DNA from: Antrihabitans auranticaus | Lineage (GTDB): Bacteria > Actinomycetota > Actinomycetes > Mycobacteriales > Mycobacteriaceae | NCBI RefSeq assembly: GCF_016481275.1 | Contig: NZ_JAEMNW010000008.1 | Coordinates: forward strand, 1-64,000 | Direction: 5' to 3' | DNA: 64,000 nt | In this document: positions 1-9,139 of the stretch, one piece after another | How positions within the stretch are numbered: position 1 is the first letter of the stretch | How the letters are laid out: each line of letters starts with the position of its first letter | Position numbers and translations under genes: made by a program | The notes under the pieces: model-generated | Seen by the model: only the letters and a program-made list of their open reading frames with translations | Told to the model about the DNA's origin: nothing | Databases searched by the model: none

Positions 1-3000
1 GTTCCAGTAGGGCTGGGCGCCGACGTTGATGCCGGCGACGATGACGTTGATTTCGCCGCCGCCTTGGGTGAAGGTGATGATCCGGCGGAGGGCGCGCGAG
101 ACCCAGTCCATGTTTTCGGTGCCGGATTCCATGGAGATGGTGGCGCCGGAGGACAGGGTGAACCATTCGACGGGGACGTCGAGTTCTTCGGCCAGGTCGA
201 TGGCTGCCACGATGCGGGAGCATTCGGCTTCTGCGACGGTGCCGAGGGCTTTGGTCGGGTCGCCGAAGAGGGCGACGCGGGTCATGCCTTCGGGGTAGCG
301 CAGGGTGGGGGTGGTGACCAGGCCGACGATGATGCCGGCCTTGTTGGCACCGTAGGGGCGTTGGATCGGGGCCAGGCGCCCGGTTTCGTCGAGGTCGTAT
401 TCGGTGAAGTGGCCGTCTTCGCCGGTCAGCAGCGGGATCAGCTCGTAGGGGTAGACGGTGCCGCGGGCGCGGGAGCGTTGCACCTTCTGGGTGTATTCGT
501 CGAGTGGTTTGAGTGGTTCGGTGGGTGCCTCGGTCGCTTTCACGACCACACCCGCACCCGACCGATACGAGAACCGCAGCGCCACTTCGTGTGGTGTAGC
601 GCCCGCGCGCTCCTGCAGCCGCGCCAGGAGCGTCACTTCTTCGAGCCCCGCACCAGCCGTCAGCGGCGCTATGTACTGCCCGATGGCATGGAGTTGTTCC
701 ATCGGCTCTTCGATGATCGGCCACACGTAGAGGGCGACGCGATTGTTGTCGAGGCGGCGTTCGCCGCGCTTGGCCTGCTCGCGCCGAATGCCGTCCATGC
801 ACGCGGACAGCGCACGTTCGATCGCAGGGACCGCGACGATGTTGCCGGCGTGATCGCGCTGGATGGTCTCCTCACGGATCTCGGCGAATGCGATGAGGCG
901 CTGGTCGGCCGGATTCTCCTTGGCGACAAGCTGATACAGGTGCGTATCGGCGGCCGAAGGGAGTCGAGTGCCGTCGAAGTGCTTCAGTCGCCAGAAGTCG
1001 AATCGCTGACCGGTCAACGGGTGCATATCGCGAATGATCCGGTCTTCGGTAAGGCCGGTTCCGGTGCCACGCAACGTGATCTGCTGAATCGAGTTGTTGG
1101 CCGCGAACACGGTGAGCGTAACGCGGCGCCACGTTGCCGATGCCGGATGTGCAGCGACGACCTCCTGCACCGCCGCGGATAGTACGTCGCCGTCGATCGG
1201 CGCGTCGTTCCACGCTAGGTACAGGTCGACTGCGAGGTCCTCCGGTGTTGCGCCGGCAAGGCCGTCGATCACTGAAAGCGATTCGCGCAGTTCGTCGTAC
1301 GACGTCGACATCGAGATCAGATGAACGCGCTCACCTGCTTGATCGAACGTTCCGGTGACGATCTGCCGACCGTCCTGCTCGAATGCTTTGACCTCGTCGA
1401 GCGTGTGAATCAGGTAGTACTGGCGTGTGATCACCTCGAGCAACGCACCCGGCTTGGAAATGCGTTGGGCCAGTAGGCCGATCAGCGGTTCCGGTGTGGC
1501 TGCGAGCGTTTTCACGCGCTGCTGGTAGTCGGGCGCGTCGGGCCGCTCCGACAGGTACTGCAGATTGCCGCGGACGTTGTCGTACGCGCGGTTCCGGATT
1601 TCCTTGATCGCGGGCTCGTCGAAGAATCGGAAGCGCAAGTTTCGCGCGACGTCGCCGACCAGCGGATACCGGACCTGCGTGGCATCGATCAGTCGGTCGA
1701 GCACCTCGGCGAACTCGGAGTTCGCCTCGGGCGCAGCGACGTCGTCGGTCAGCCAGCGCTCGAGCAGGCCGATCACGACCGGCACCTGATTCTCGATGCG
1801 CTGCAGGGCGAGGAAGAGACGGTAAACGGCTTCTTCCAGCAGCGGTCCGCGCTCGAGATCGATGACGTCGTAGTGGCTGAGCGCGCGGGAAAGCCTGTCG
1901 CGGAAGGATTCCGGCAGTCCCTGTACATCCACGTCGAGTGAGAGCAGGTAGGCGTGGAAGTGTTCACGCGGGCTGTGGGCCTGCTCGTGAGCGTCTTCTT
2001 CTTCGAAGGTGCTGGGTCGGTTGCGGGAGAGTTCGCAGATGTCGGCGAACGTCGTGAGCAGGTCGAGTTCGGCCTGCACCATGCCGGTCTGCGTGACCGG
2101 CAGCGAGTTGCGCAGCGTGCCGTACTCGGCGAAGAGTTCCCGTGCGCGCGCGCCGCCGACGTCGAAGCCGGTGATCACCGCACGCAGCGCGTCGAGCCGG
2201 GTCTTCGCCTCGGTGAGTGCGTCGGCATTGTGCGTCGACGCGGGTTTCGCGAACTCCACGCGGGGCGCAAGGGTCGTCGGTGCGCCGTCGTCGACAGGAT
2301 CGACGCGCAGCAGCGGGGCGCCGGCGTCGATCTGCGAGTTGACGGCTGCGAGTACTTCGCGGACGCGGCCGGCAAACGGCGCGCGGACCGCTGTCTCCAT
2401 CTTCATGGCTTCGAGCACGACGAGCGTCGCTCCGGCCTGGACTTCGTCGCCTGCCGCGACGGGTACAGCGACGACGACGGCGGGTGCCGGCGCGCGGACC
2501 ACGCCGGCTTCGTCCTGGCTGATCTGATGGCTCACGCCGTCGACCTCGACGAGGTAGTGCGCCGGACCCGCGATGGATACGACATGGAAACGTTTGTTGC
2601 CCACGACGATTCGGCTCTCGAATTCACCGAGCCGGTCCACGCCGACCTCGTATTCGCCGCTCTCGGTGTCGACGCGGTAGCGGTGCGCGCCGATCTGGCC
2701 GACAGTCAGTTGGTAGGCCTGGCCTTGATAGGAGAGTTCGACGGCACGGCCGATGGCGTGACTTGCGCGCGGACGCCCGCCACGCGCCGACGACAGGAAT
2801 GCAGCGCGCTCGTGCGCTTCCTCGGCGTCGTAGGTGTCGATCGCAGTGGCGAGGAGCGCGATATCGGCAACCCTGGTCGGTCCGTCGCTGGTCCCGGCGC
2901 CGGTGCGGTCGAGCCACCCGGTGTCGGCCTCGCCGGAGATCAGTTCGGGGCGGTCGAGCAGATCGAGCAGGAACGACTTGGTGGTGGTGCCGCCGTGCAG

Positions 3001-4254
3001 CACGACGGTGGTTTCGCGCAGCGCGGTCCGCAGCCGGGCCAGCGCCTCGGAGCGGTCACGGCCCCAGGCGATGACCTTCGCGACCATGGAGTCGTAGTCG
3101 GGCGGAATGACGTCGCCCTGGGCGATGCCGGTGTCCACGCGCAGACCGGAACCGAGCGGGAACTTCAGTAGCTGAACGGTGCCTGGCGCCGGGGCGAAGC
3201 CGTTGTCGGCGTCTTCGGCGTTGAGCCGGGCCTCGACCGCGTGGCCGAACTCGGGCGGGCATTCGCCTTCCAAGCGGCCGCCGGAAGCGACGTGGATCTG
3301 CAGCTTGACCAGGTCCAGGCCGGTGGTGGCTTCGGTGATCGGGTGCTCGACCTGCAGGCGGGTGTTGACCTCGAGGAAGGTGAACAGTTGCTGGTCGGGT
3401 TGGTACAGGTACTCGACTGTGCCTGCGCCGCGGTATCCGGCCGCGTGGACCAGTTCTGCCGACGCGAACCGGAGGTGATCCGCCTGTTCCTTTGTAAGAA
3501 CAGGGGAACTGGATTCCTCGATGACCTTCTGGTTCTTGCGCTGGATCGAGCAGTCGCGGACGCCGGGGGCCCAGACGTTGCCGTAGTTGTCGGCGATGAC
3601 CTGCACCTCGACGTGGCGGGCATCGGTGACAAGACGCTCGAGGAAGACGACGGGGTCGCCGAAGGACCGTTCGGCTTCGCCCTGGGTGCGTTCGAGGGCT
3701 AGTTCGAGCTCGTCTTCGGCGTAGACCTTGCGAATGCCGCGGCCACCGCCGCCGGAGCGGGCCTTGATGATGAGGGGGTAGCCGATGGCTTGGGCGTGGC
3801 GACGGGCGTCGGCGCGGGTTTCGACGGGACCGCCGGACCAGGGTGCGACCGGGACGCCGACCTTTTCGGCGAGGATCTTGGCTTCGACCTTGTCGCCGAG
3901 CAGGTGCATCGCTTCGGCTGACGGTCCGATGAAGGTGATGTTCAGTTTGGCGCAGAGTTCGGCGAATGCAGGATCCTCGGCGACGAAGCCCCAGCCGACC
4001 CACACGGCGTCGGCGTTGGCGGCCAGCAGCGCCCGCTCGAGCTCTTTGTGGTCGAGGTAGGGGCTGCCGGTGCCGGTGGCGCGCAGCGTGACGGATTCGT
4101 CGGCCTGGCGCACGAACATCGCCCGGCGCTCGGCCTCGGTGTGCAGCGCAATCGTGCGAATGCCGTAGTTGTGCTCTGCGTTGAGCTCGCGCACCGCCCT
4201 GATCAGGCGTACTGCTGCCTCACCTCTGTTTACAACCGCAATCCGAGTGAACAT
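1..4254 (-). CDS. Multidomain biotin-dependent acyl-CoA carboxylase (C-terminus cut by window edge)
   Basis: Single-chain carboxylase that carboxylates an acyl-CoA by way of biotin; 1418 residues are visible and it runs off the left edge. Residues 1-460 are a biotin carboxylase: N-terminal IAVVNRGEAAVR, ATP-grasp loop SGGGGRG at 167-173 and EVNTRLQVEHPITE. A biotinyl domain follows with EAMKMET, the biotin lysine being residue 618. A long central region (about 680-1270) without clear motifs precedes the start of a carboxyltransferase domain (VALFGDPT, FTLSSGATISMESG, GGGEINVIVAGIN). This order resembles eukaryotic-type acetyl-CoA carboxylase rather than the usual split actinobacterial AccA/AccD subunits. 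The ATG at 4254 was chosen because the conserved biotin carboxylase N-terminus begins there; the ribosome site is weak. Acyl-CoA specificity cannot be read. Family call is firm. Confidence 0.9.
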   Translation of the reverse strand, partial: MFTRIAVVNRGEAAVRLIRAVRELNAEHNYGIRTIALHTEAERRAMFVRQADESVTLRATGTGSPYLDHKELERALLAANADAVWVGWGFVAEDPAFAELCAKLNITFIGPSAEAMHLLGDKVEAKILAEKVGVPVAPWSGGPVETRADARRHAQAIGYPLIIKARSGGGGRGIRKVYAEDELELALERTQGEAERSFGDPVVFLERLVTDARHVEVQVIADNYGNVWAPGVRDCSIQRKNQKVIEESSSPVLTKEQADHLRFASAELVHAAGYRGAGTVEYLYQPDQQLFTFLEVNTRLQVEHPITEATTGLDLVKLQIHVASGGRLEGECPPEFGHAVEARLNAEDADNGFAPAPGTVQLLKFPLGSGLRVDTGIAQGDVIPPDYDSMVAKVIAWGRDRSEALARLRTALRETTVVLHGGTTTKSFLLDLLDRPELISGEADTGWLDRTGAGTSDGPTRVADIALLATAIDTYDAEEAHERAAFLSSARGGRPRASHAIGRAVELSYQGQAYQLTVGQIGAHRYRVDTESGEYEVGVDRLGEFESRIVVGNKRFHVVSIAGPAHYLVEVDGVSHQISQDEAGVVRAPAPAVVVAVPVAAGDEVQAGATLVVLEAMKMETAVRAPFAGRVREVLAAVNSQIDAGAPLLRVDPVDDGAPTTLAPRVEFAKPASTHNADALTEAKTRLDALRAVITGFDVGGARARELFAEYGTLRNSLPVTQTGMVQAELDLLTTFADICELSRNRPSTFEEEDAHEQAHSPREHFHAYLLSLDVDVQGLPESFRDRLSRALSHYDVIDLERGPLLEEAVYRLFLALQRIENQVPVVIGLLERWLTDDVAAPEANSEFAEVLDRLIDATQVRYPLVGDVARNLRFRFFDEPAIKEIRNRAYDNVRGNLQYLSERPDAPDYQQRVKTLAATPEPLIGLLAQRISKPGALLEVITRQYYLIHTLDEVKAFEQDGRQIVTGTFDQAGERVHLISMSTSYDELRESLSVIDGLAGATPEDLAVDLYLAWNDAPIDGDVLSAAVQEVVAAHPASATWRRVTLTVFAANNSIQQITLRGTGTGLTEDRIIRDMHPLTGQRFDFWRLKHFDGTRLPSAADTHLYQLVAKENPADQRLIAFAEIREETIQRDHAGNIVAVPAIERALSACMDGIRREQAKRGERRLDNNRVALYVWPIIEEPMEQLHAIGQYIAPLTAGAGLEEVTLLARLQERAGATPHEVALRFSYRSGAGVVVKATEAPTEPLKPLDEYTQKVQRSRARGTVYPYELIPLLTGEDGHFTEYDLDETGRLAPIQRPYGANKAGIIVGLVTTPTLRYPEGMTRVALFGDPTKALGTVAEAECSRIVAAIDLAEELDVPVEWFTLSSGATISMESGTENMDWVSRALRRIITFTQGGGEINVIVAGINVGAQPYWN

Positions 4255-4695
4255 ATCTCTCTATCGTCCGTTGTTCGTGTAGGCGTTTCTGCTCACCGCC
4301 GTTGTCGGCGATGATTTGACGTTAGGTCATCTAGCAGCATGCCTCAGCTGATGCGCTCGGCGTGCCGAATCGCATCCGCTGCCGGTCTACCGGTCGCTTT
4401 ACGTCGTCTAGCGTGCAGCATCGCAGCGGCGGTGTCCAAACTCGACACGGGTGCAGATCGTTGCTTCCGGCAAACATCTCGCGAATACCTTTCGGGCGCA
4501 AGGGCATTGGTTCGCGGCGGGTTGAGCAGTGACTTTTCCCGCATCGGGGCCGGTGCGCCCTTACTCGTGAGTAACGTTGCGGCGTAACGATTCTCGGCTT
4601 CATTCTTGTTACTCATCGGTAGCATCTCGTTCGGGTGTGTTGCGCGCTGCGAATCCCAGTGCGTTCGGGTCGTGCGGTCACCTCGTCTCCTGGGG
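4255..4695. other. Intergenic region, no convincing gene
   Basis: 441 bp between the vWA gene and the carboxylase, both on the minus strand, so it must hold the carboxylase promoter. Short overlapping frames exist on both strands but none has a good ribosome site or a recognisable product. A perfect 6-2-6 palindrome TTACTCGTGAGTAA lies at 4561-4574, an imperfect one at about 4574-4588, and another TTACTC at 4608-4613, which is operator-like spacing. No strong terminator was seen after the vWA gene. Confidence 0.5.
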
Positions 4696-5874
4696 TTAGC
4701 GCGTCATTTGCCGGTCAGCTGTCTGAACACGCGCCCAGCGCGTGACGTCGCCGCGATCGAGGGCGATCGCGAGGAGGTCCGGGAACTGGTCGGGTGTGCA
4801 TGCGAATGCCGGTACGCCGAGCGCAGCGAGGGCCGCCGCATTGTCGTGATCGAACGACGGCGCGCCGTCGTCGGACAGGGCGAGCAGGACGACGATTTGT
4901 ACGCCCGCGGCGGTCATGGTGGCGATCCGGCGCAGCATCTGATCGCGTGCGCCACCCTCGTACAGGTCGGTGATCAGGATCAGCAGGGTGTCCGTCGGCC
5001 GGGTGACCAGTCCCTGGCAATACGCGACCGCACGGTTGATGTCGGTTCCGCCGCCGAGTTGGGTACCGAACAGCACGTCGACGGGATCGGCGAGTTTGTC
5101 GGTGAGATCGACGACCGCGGTGTCGAACACGACGAGCGATGTCTTCAGCGACCGCATCGAGGCGAGTACGGCTCCGAAAATCGATGCGTAGACCACGCTT
5201 GCCGCCATCGATCCCGACTGGTCGATTGCGAGCACGACGTCTCGTTGCACTGCCCGGGCTTTGCGTCCGTACCCGACGATCTGTTCGGGTACAACGGTTT
5301 TGAACTCGGGCAGATATCGCGAGAGATTCCTGCGAATCGTACGATTCCAGTCGATATCGGAATGGCGCGGACGCGAGGTGCGAGCGGCGCGGTTCAGTGC
5401 GCCCGTGACGGCAGCCGCAGTGCGCCCGGAGATGCGGCTCTCGATCTCCCTGACGACCTTCTCGACCACGCTCCTGGCCGTCGCCTTCGTCGTCTCGGGC
5501 ATCACCCGATTCAGGCTCAGCAAGGTCCCGACCAGGTGCACATCCGGCTCGACCGCATCCAGAAGTTCGGGCTCGAGCAGCAGGGTGGCCAAGTCGAGTC
5601 GCTCGATGGCGTCCTTCTGCATCACCTGAACGACGCTGCTCGGAAAGTAGGTCCTGATGTCGCCCAACCAGCGCGCAACCCGCGGCGCCGAACCTTCCAG
5701 CCCACCCGCGCGCCGGCCTGTTTCGCCTGGTCCCGGCTTTTCTGCGTCGTACAGCGCGCCCAATGCGCCGTCCATTGCGAGGTCGTCCCGGGAAGTCAGG
5801 TGGCCTGTGCCCTCCTCTGCTGCCTGCCCGAGCACCAGGCGCCATCTGCGCAGGCGGTCCGCGTCCGTCGTCAT
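4696..5874 (-). CDS. vWA-domain protein of the MoxR/SWIM operon
   Basis: 392-residue cytosolic protein with a C-terminal von Willebrand A domain. The MIDAS metal site is complete: DQSGSM at 218-223, then GGGTDINRA and LITDLYEGG, so metal-dependent ligand binding is expected. The N-terminal half is helical and charged with no assigned domain. vWA proteins of this kind are known partners of MoxR AAA+ ATPases, and a MoxR gene lies two genes upstream. It is the last gene of the six-gene operon; its ATG at 5874 overlaps the DUF5682 stop by 4 bp (ATGA), which decides against a longer in-frame start. Its substrate is unknown. Confidence 0.88.
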   Translation of the reverse strand: MTTDADRLRRWRLVLGQAAEEGTGHLTSRDDLAMDGALGALYDAEKPGPGETGRRAGGLEGSAPRVARWLGDIRTYFPSSVVQVMQKDAIERLDLATLLLEPELLDAVEPDVHLVGTLLSLNRVMPETTKATARSVVEKVVREIESRISGRTAAAVTGALNRAARTSRPRHSDIDWNRTIRRNLSRYLPEFKTVVPEQIVGYGRKARAVQRDVVLAIDQSGSMAASVVYASIFGAVLASMRSLKTSLVVFDTAVVDLTDKLADPVDVLFGTQLGGGTDINRAVAYCQGLVTRPTDTLLILITDLYEGGARDQMLRRIATMTAAGVQIVVLLALSDDGAPSFDHDNAAALAALGVPAFACTPDQFPDLLAIALDRGDVTRWARVQTADRQMTR

Positions 5875-8045
5875 GACACACCCAGGATCTCTGCGACAGT
5901 GCGAATGGCGATCCGGCCGCGCTCGGGATCGCGGTCGACCGCGCGCGCACGACGAGTTTCGCCGGGACTTCGTACGGCTTGCCCCACCGCGTGCCGCTCG
6001 CCGGTGTCGAATGAGCCGAAGGTGCGACGCAGCAGGGGGAGTATGTCGGTGAAGTCCTGTTCGACCAGGTTGCCGACCCACTCGTCGAGTAAGCGGAGCA
6101 ACTCCCGGTCGTGCACGAGCAACAGACCGCTACCGCCGAGGAATCCTTCGACCCACGCCGCCTTGGCGGCAGGCTTCGAGCCGATCGACAACGCACGGGA
6201 GAGCCTGGTCGCGGAGCTGGGTTCGGAGATGCGGCCGGCGTCGCGAAGCAATCGGACAAATCTGCCGACCAGCACGCCGTGGACGTCGTCGCGGTTGCTT
6301 ATCGATTCGAGCGTGCTCATCCATCGCTCGGAAGCGACGGTGTCGTCACGCGTCATGATCGCGGCGTGGGCATCATCGACGAGAGTGCGCAGTTCGGTTG
6401 CGCTGTCATCGTCGAGGTTGGTGACTGCCGTTGCCATCCCGGCGGCTATCCGAATAAGCATGCTGTCGCTGACGTGGGTCAATGCCGTTGTGTCCGTGCC
6501 GCGGACGTCGCCGTAGCGCATCGTGCGGGTCAGTGGCGGCACTGCGGCGAGAAGGTGGACCACGTCCTGGTCGAGGGCGGCCGCGGTCTCGACGCGGGCG
6601 AGCAACTCGGGCAGCGCGCCGGCGAGGTCGGCGACGAGCGTTTTCTCGAGCAGCGCTGTTAGTTCGCCCAGGGTGACCGCAGATTCTCCGGCAGCGTGGA
6701 GCACCTTCGCTTCGGCCGCGGCCTCGACAGTGGTGCCCCACATCGATGCTTCGACTATGGAGACCGCGTAATCGGGCTGCCACCGCAACGACCAGGTCTC
6801 GCGGAAGGTGCCCATGTTGCGAACCTCGCTGTCGATCACAGTGCCCCAGCCGATACCGATGAGCGACAGTCGGTGCAGGAGGCGGGATTTGGCGAGATCG
6901 TTGTTCCTCCGGAGGTCGAGGTCCAGTTTCTTAGCCGAGGTTTCTTGCTTGAGGCGCAGCGATCGAATCTTCGACCGCAGGTCGGCGTCCAACGGCACGG
7001 TCGGTGTTTCGTCGGGCACTCTGCCGAGCTCCTCGCCGACGACCATCCGCTCGGTCACGAACTCGAGTACGACTTCGTCGCCGTCGCACAAGACCGCACG
7101 CGTGGCGTCGGTGACTTCGGCGAGGCCTGCAAGTGGCCGAGATCGCATGGCGGCCAGCGTTTCCGTGAGCCGGACCGATTCGATGACGTGCGCGCTGGAA
7201 ACAGGTAGATCTTGGGTTCGAAGTACTCTGGCCACCTTTGTGAGCCACCGGTCGATCGGCTTGTCGGTCTGTGTGAACAGGTGGTGATACCAGCCCGGCG
7301 AGGTGATCCCTGCACCGTAACCGGAAGCCGCGGACAACCTCGAATGAGTCCAGGGCACCCACGTGAGCGATGTCTTGACTTTGGGTAATCCTTTGAGCAG
7401 CCGGGCATCCGGTGCTGCCGGACCGAGTGCGCCGTTGAGCGCCGGCGCATGCCAGGCGCCGCAGACAACGGCCAGCCGGGTCGCTCCGGCCTTGAGCACG
7501 CGGCGCATGACCTGGCGCATCTGTGCTTCACGAACCAGCGTGGGTTGGTCGATCGTCGACGTTTCGCGAAGCTGCGTCATCGCCTCGGTGATCGCTTCGA
7601 ACGATGCGGAGTCGGAGCTGGATTCGACGACCGCGTCCCACCAGCGTTCGGCGTCGTCGTATCCCGCAGCGGCCGCCAGCCGTTCCAACGGATCGCCACC
7701 ACCTCTCGTGCGGTCCGCCGAAGCGAGTGCGTGTGCGGCCGACAGATCGCAGAACTGCGCCGGAATGTCGTGGCGGGCAGCCCATTGCAACGCCTGCCAT
7801 TCGGGTGAGAAGACAGCGAACGGCCAGAACGCGGCCTTGGCCGGTTCGGTGGTGGCATAAGCGAGTAGCGCGACGGGCGGGCGCATGTCGCCCGAACTTG
7901 CCAGCGCCACAAGCGAATCAGCGTCCCCGGGTCCTTCGATAAGAATCGCATCCGGCTCGAATTCGTCGAGCGCTGCGCGCAATGAGCGCGCGGAACCGGG
8001 CCCGTGATGCCTGATTCCGAAGACGCGTGTGAGTTGCTCGGTCAC
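5871..8045 (-). CDS. DUF5682 family protein
   Basis: 724-residue protein without signal peptide or membrane segment. The N-terminus has VFGIRHHGPGSARSL and ILIEGPGDADSL, the signature I associate with DUF5682. The first 250 residues, with IEGP and VVCGAWHAPAL, recall the EreA/ChaN/TraB-like fold; that is a weak inference. The C-terminal two thirds are helical. GTG start at 8045 overlaps the MoxR stop by 4 bp, and its own stop overlaps the vWA start by 4 bp, so expression is translationally coupled. Biochemical activity is unknown; the context ties it to the AAA+/vWA/SWIM proteins. Confidence 0.85.
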   Translation of the reverse strand: MTEQLTRVFGIRHHGPGSARSLRAALDEFEPDAILIEGPGDADSLVALASSGDMRPPVALLAYATTEPAKAAFWPFAVFSPEWQALQWAARHDIPAQFCDLSAAHALASADRTRGGGDPLERLAAAAGYDDAERWWDAVVESSSDSASFEAITEAMTQLRETSTIDQPTLVREAQMRQVMRRVLKAGATRLAVVCGAWHAPALNGALGPAAPDARLLKGLPKVKTSLTWVPWTHSRLSAASGYGAGITSPGWYHHLFTQTDKPIDRWLTKVARVLRTQDLPVSSAHVIESVRLTETLAAMRSRPLAGLAEVTDATRAVLCDGDEVVLEFVTERMVVGEELGRVPDETPTVPLDADLRSKIRSLRLKQETSAKKLDLDLRRNNDLAKSRLLHRLSLIGIGWGTVIDSEVRNMGTFRETWSLRWQPDYAVSIVEASMWGTTVEAAAEAKVLHAAGESAVTLGELTALLEKTLVADLAGALPELLARVETAAALDQDVVHLLAAVPPLTRTMRYGDVRGTDTTALTHVSDSMLIRIAAGMATAVTNLDDDSATELRTLVDDAHAAIMTRDDTVASERWMSTLESISNRDDVHGVLVGRFVRLLRDAGRISEPSSATRLSRALSIGSKPAAKAAWVEGFLGGSGLLLVHDRELLRLLDEWVGNLVEQDFTDILPLLRRTFGSFDTGERHAVGQAVRSPGETRRARAVDRDPERGRIAIRTVAEILGVS

Positions 8046-9139
8046 CCGCTGACCTCTCGGCATGCTCTGTAGAAGTCGGCCCAATCCGCACGCTCGCGAA
8101 CGACAGCTTCGAGGTACTCGTTCCAAACGACCGAATCGGCGACCGGATCCTTGATGACCGAGCCCACGATGCCCGCCGCGATATCGGCGGCGCGCAAGAC
8201 TCCATCGCCGAAATGGGCAGACAGGGCGAGTCCGCTGGTGATAACCGAAATTGCTTCGGCTGTCGAGAGTGTGCCCGATGGTGACTTCAACTTCGTTCGG
8301 CCGTCTGTGGTTGCGCCGGATCGGAGTTCGCGAAACACGCTGACAACGCGGCGAATCTCTTCTGCGACAGCGGGAACCGGTGGCAACTCCAGGGCCGAAC
8401 CGAGTTGCTCGACGCGGCGCGTGACGATCGCGACCTCCTCTTCCTCGGTCGCGGGCAGCGGCAACACCACGGTGTTGAATCTCCGTCTGAGGGCGGACGA
8501 GAGTTCGTTGACGCCCCGGTCGCGATCGTTGGCAGTGGCGATCACGTTGAATCCCTTGGTGGCCTGCACTTCTGTGGCCAGTTCGGGGATCGGCAGCGTC
8601 TTCTCGGACAGTATCGTGATGAGCGCATCCTGTACGTCGGCGGGGATGCGGGTGAGCTCTTCGATTCGTGCGATACGACCCTCGCGCATCGCCGTCAGCA
8701 CCGGCGACGGTACGAGCGCGCCGTCGGTCGGCCCTTCGGCAAGCAGACGCGCGTAGTTCCAGCCGTAGCGGATCGCTTCCTCGGGTGTGCCTGATGTGCC
8801 CTGGACGAGCAGAGTCGACGCACCGGAAATGGCTGCCGAAAGATGTTCCGAGACCCATGTTTTGGCTGTGCCTGGAACGCCGAGCAGTAACAACGCCCGG
8901 TCCGTGGCGAGGGTCGCCACAGCGACCTCGACCAGTCGGCGCGGGCCGACGTACTTCGGCGTGATCGTCGTGCCGTCAGTGAGAACGCCGCCGAGCAAAT
9001 AGGTCACGACTGCCCACGGCGAAAGTCGCCACGAGGGTGGCCGTGGGCGATCGTCCGTTCGTGCGAGCGCGGAAAGTTCGCTCGCATAAGCTTGTTCGGC
9101 ATGCGGGCGCAGTAGGGATCGATCGATCGCTTCGGTCAC
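8042..9139 (-). CDS. MoxR-type AAA+ ATPase
   Basis: 365-residue AAA+ ATPase of the MoxR class, usually a chaperone-like remodeller working with vWA proteins. Walker A is GVPGTAKT at 87-94. The Walker B region is IARIEELTR, with IEE in place of the usual DE pair, followed by the sensor segment FNVIATANDRDRG and arginine-rich SSALRRRFN. The C-terminal lid is helical. It is slightly longer than minimal MoxR proteins because of about 65 extra N-terminal residues. GTG start at 9139 sits in a 4-bp GTGA overlap with DUF5691. It is the only motor in this operon besides the SNF2 helicase. Confidence 0.92.
   Translation of the reverse strand: MTEAIDRSLLRPHAEQAYASELSALARTDDRPRPPSWRLSPWAVVTYLLGGVLTDGTTITPKYVGPRRLVEVAVATLATDRALLLLGVPGTAKTWVSEHLSAAISGASTLLVQGTSGTPEEAIRYGWNYARLLAEGPTDGALVPSPVLTAMREGRIARIEELTRIPADVQDALITILSEKTLPIPELATEVQATKGFNVIATANDRDRGVNELSSALRRRFNTVVLPLPATEEEEVAIVTRRVEQLGSALELPPVPAVAEEIRRVVSVFRELRSGATTDGRTKLKSPSGTLSTAEAISVITSGLALSAHFGDGVLRAADIAAGIVGSVIKDPVADSVVWNEYLEAVVRERADWADFYRACREVSG

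Noticed and set aside
64-3171. Long plus-strand open frames over the carboxylase
   Set aside because: They are antisense to the biotin carboxylase gene, whose motifs read cleanly on the minus strand; long antisense frames are common at this GC content.
4344-4616. 90-codon minus-strand frame in the intergenic gap
   Set aside because: No good ribosome site, unusual composition and no recognisable product; a second overlapping minus frame is just as long.
4606-6516. 636-codon plus-strand frame
   Set aside because: Antisense to the vWA and DUF5682 genes, no domain recognised, low-complexity translation.
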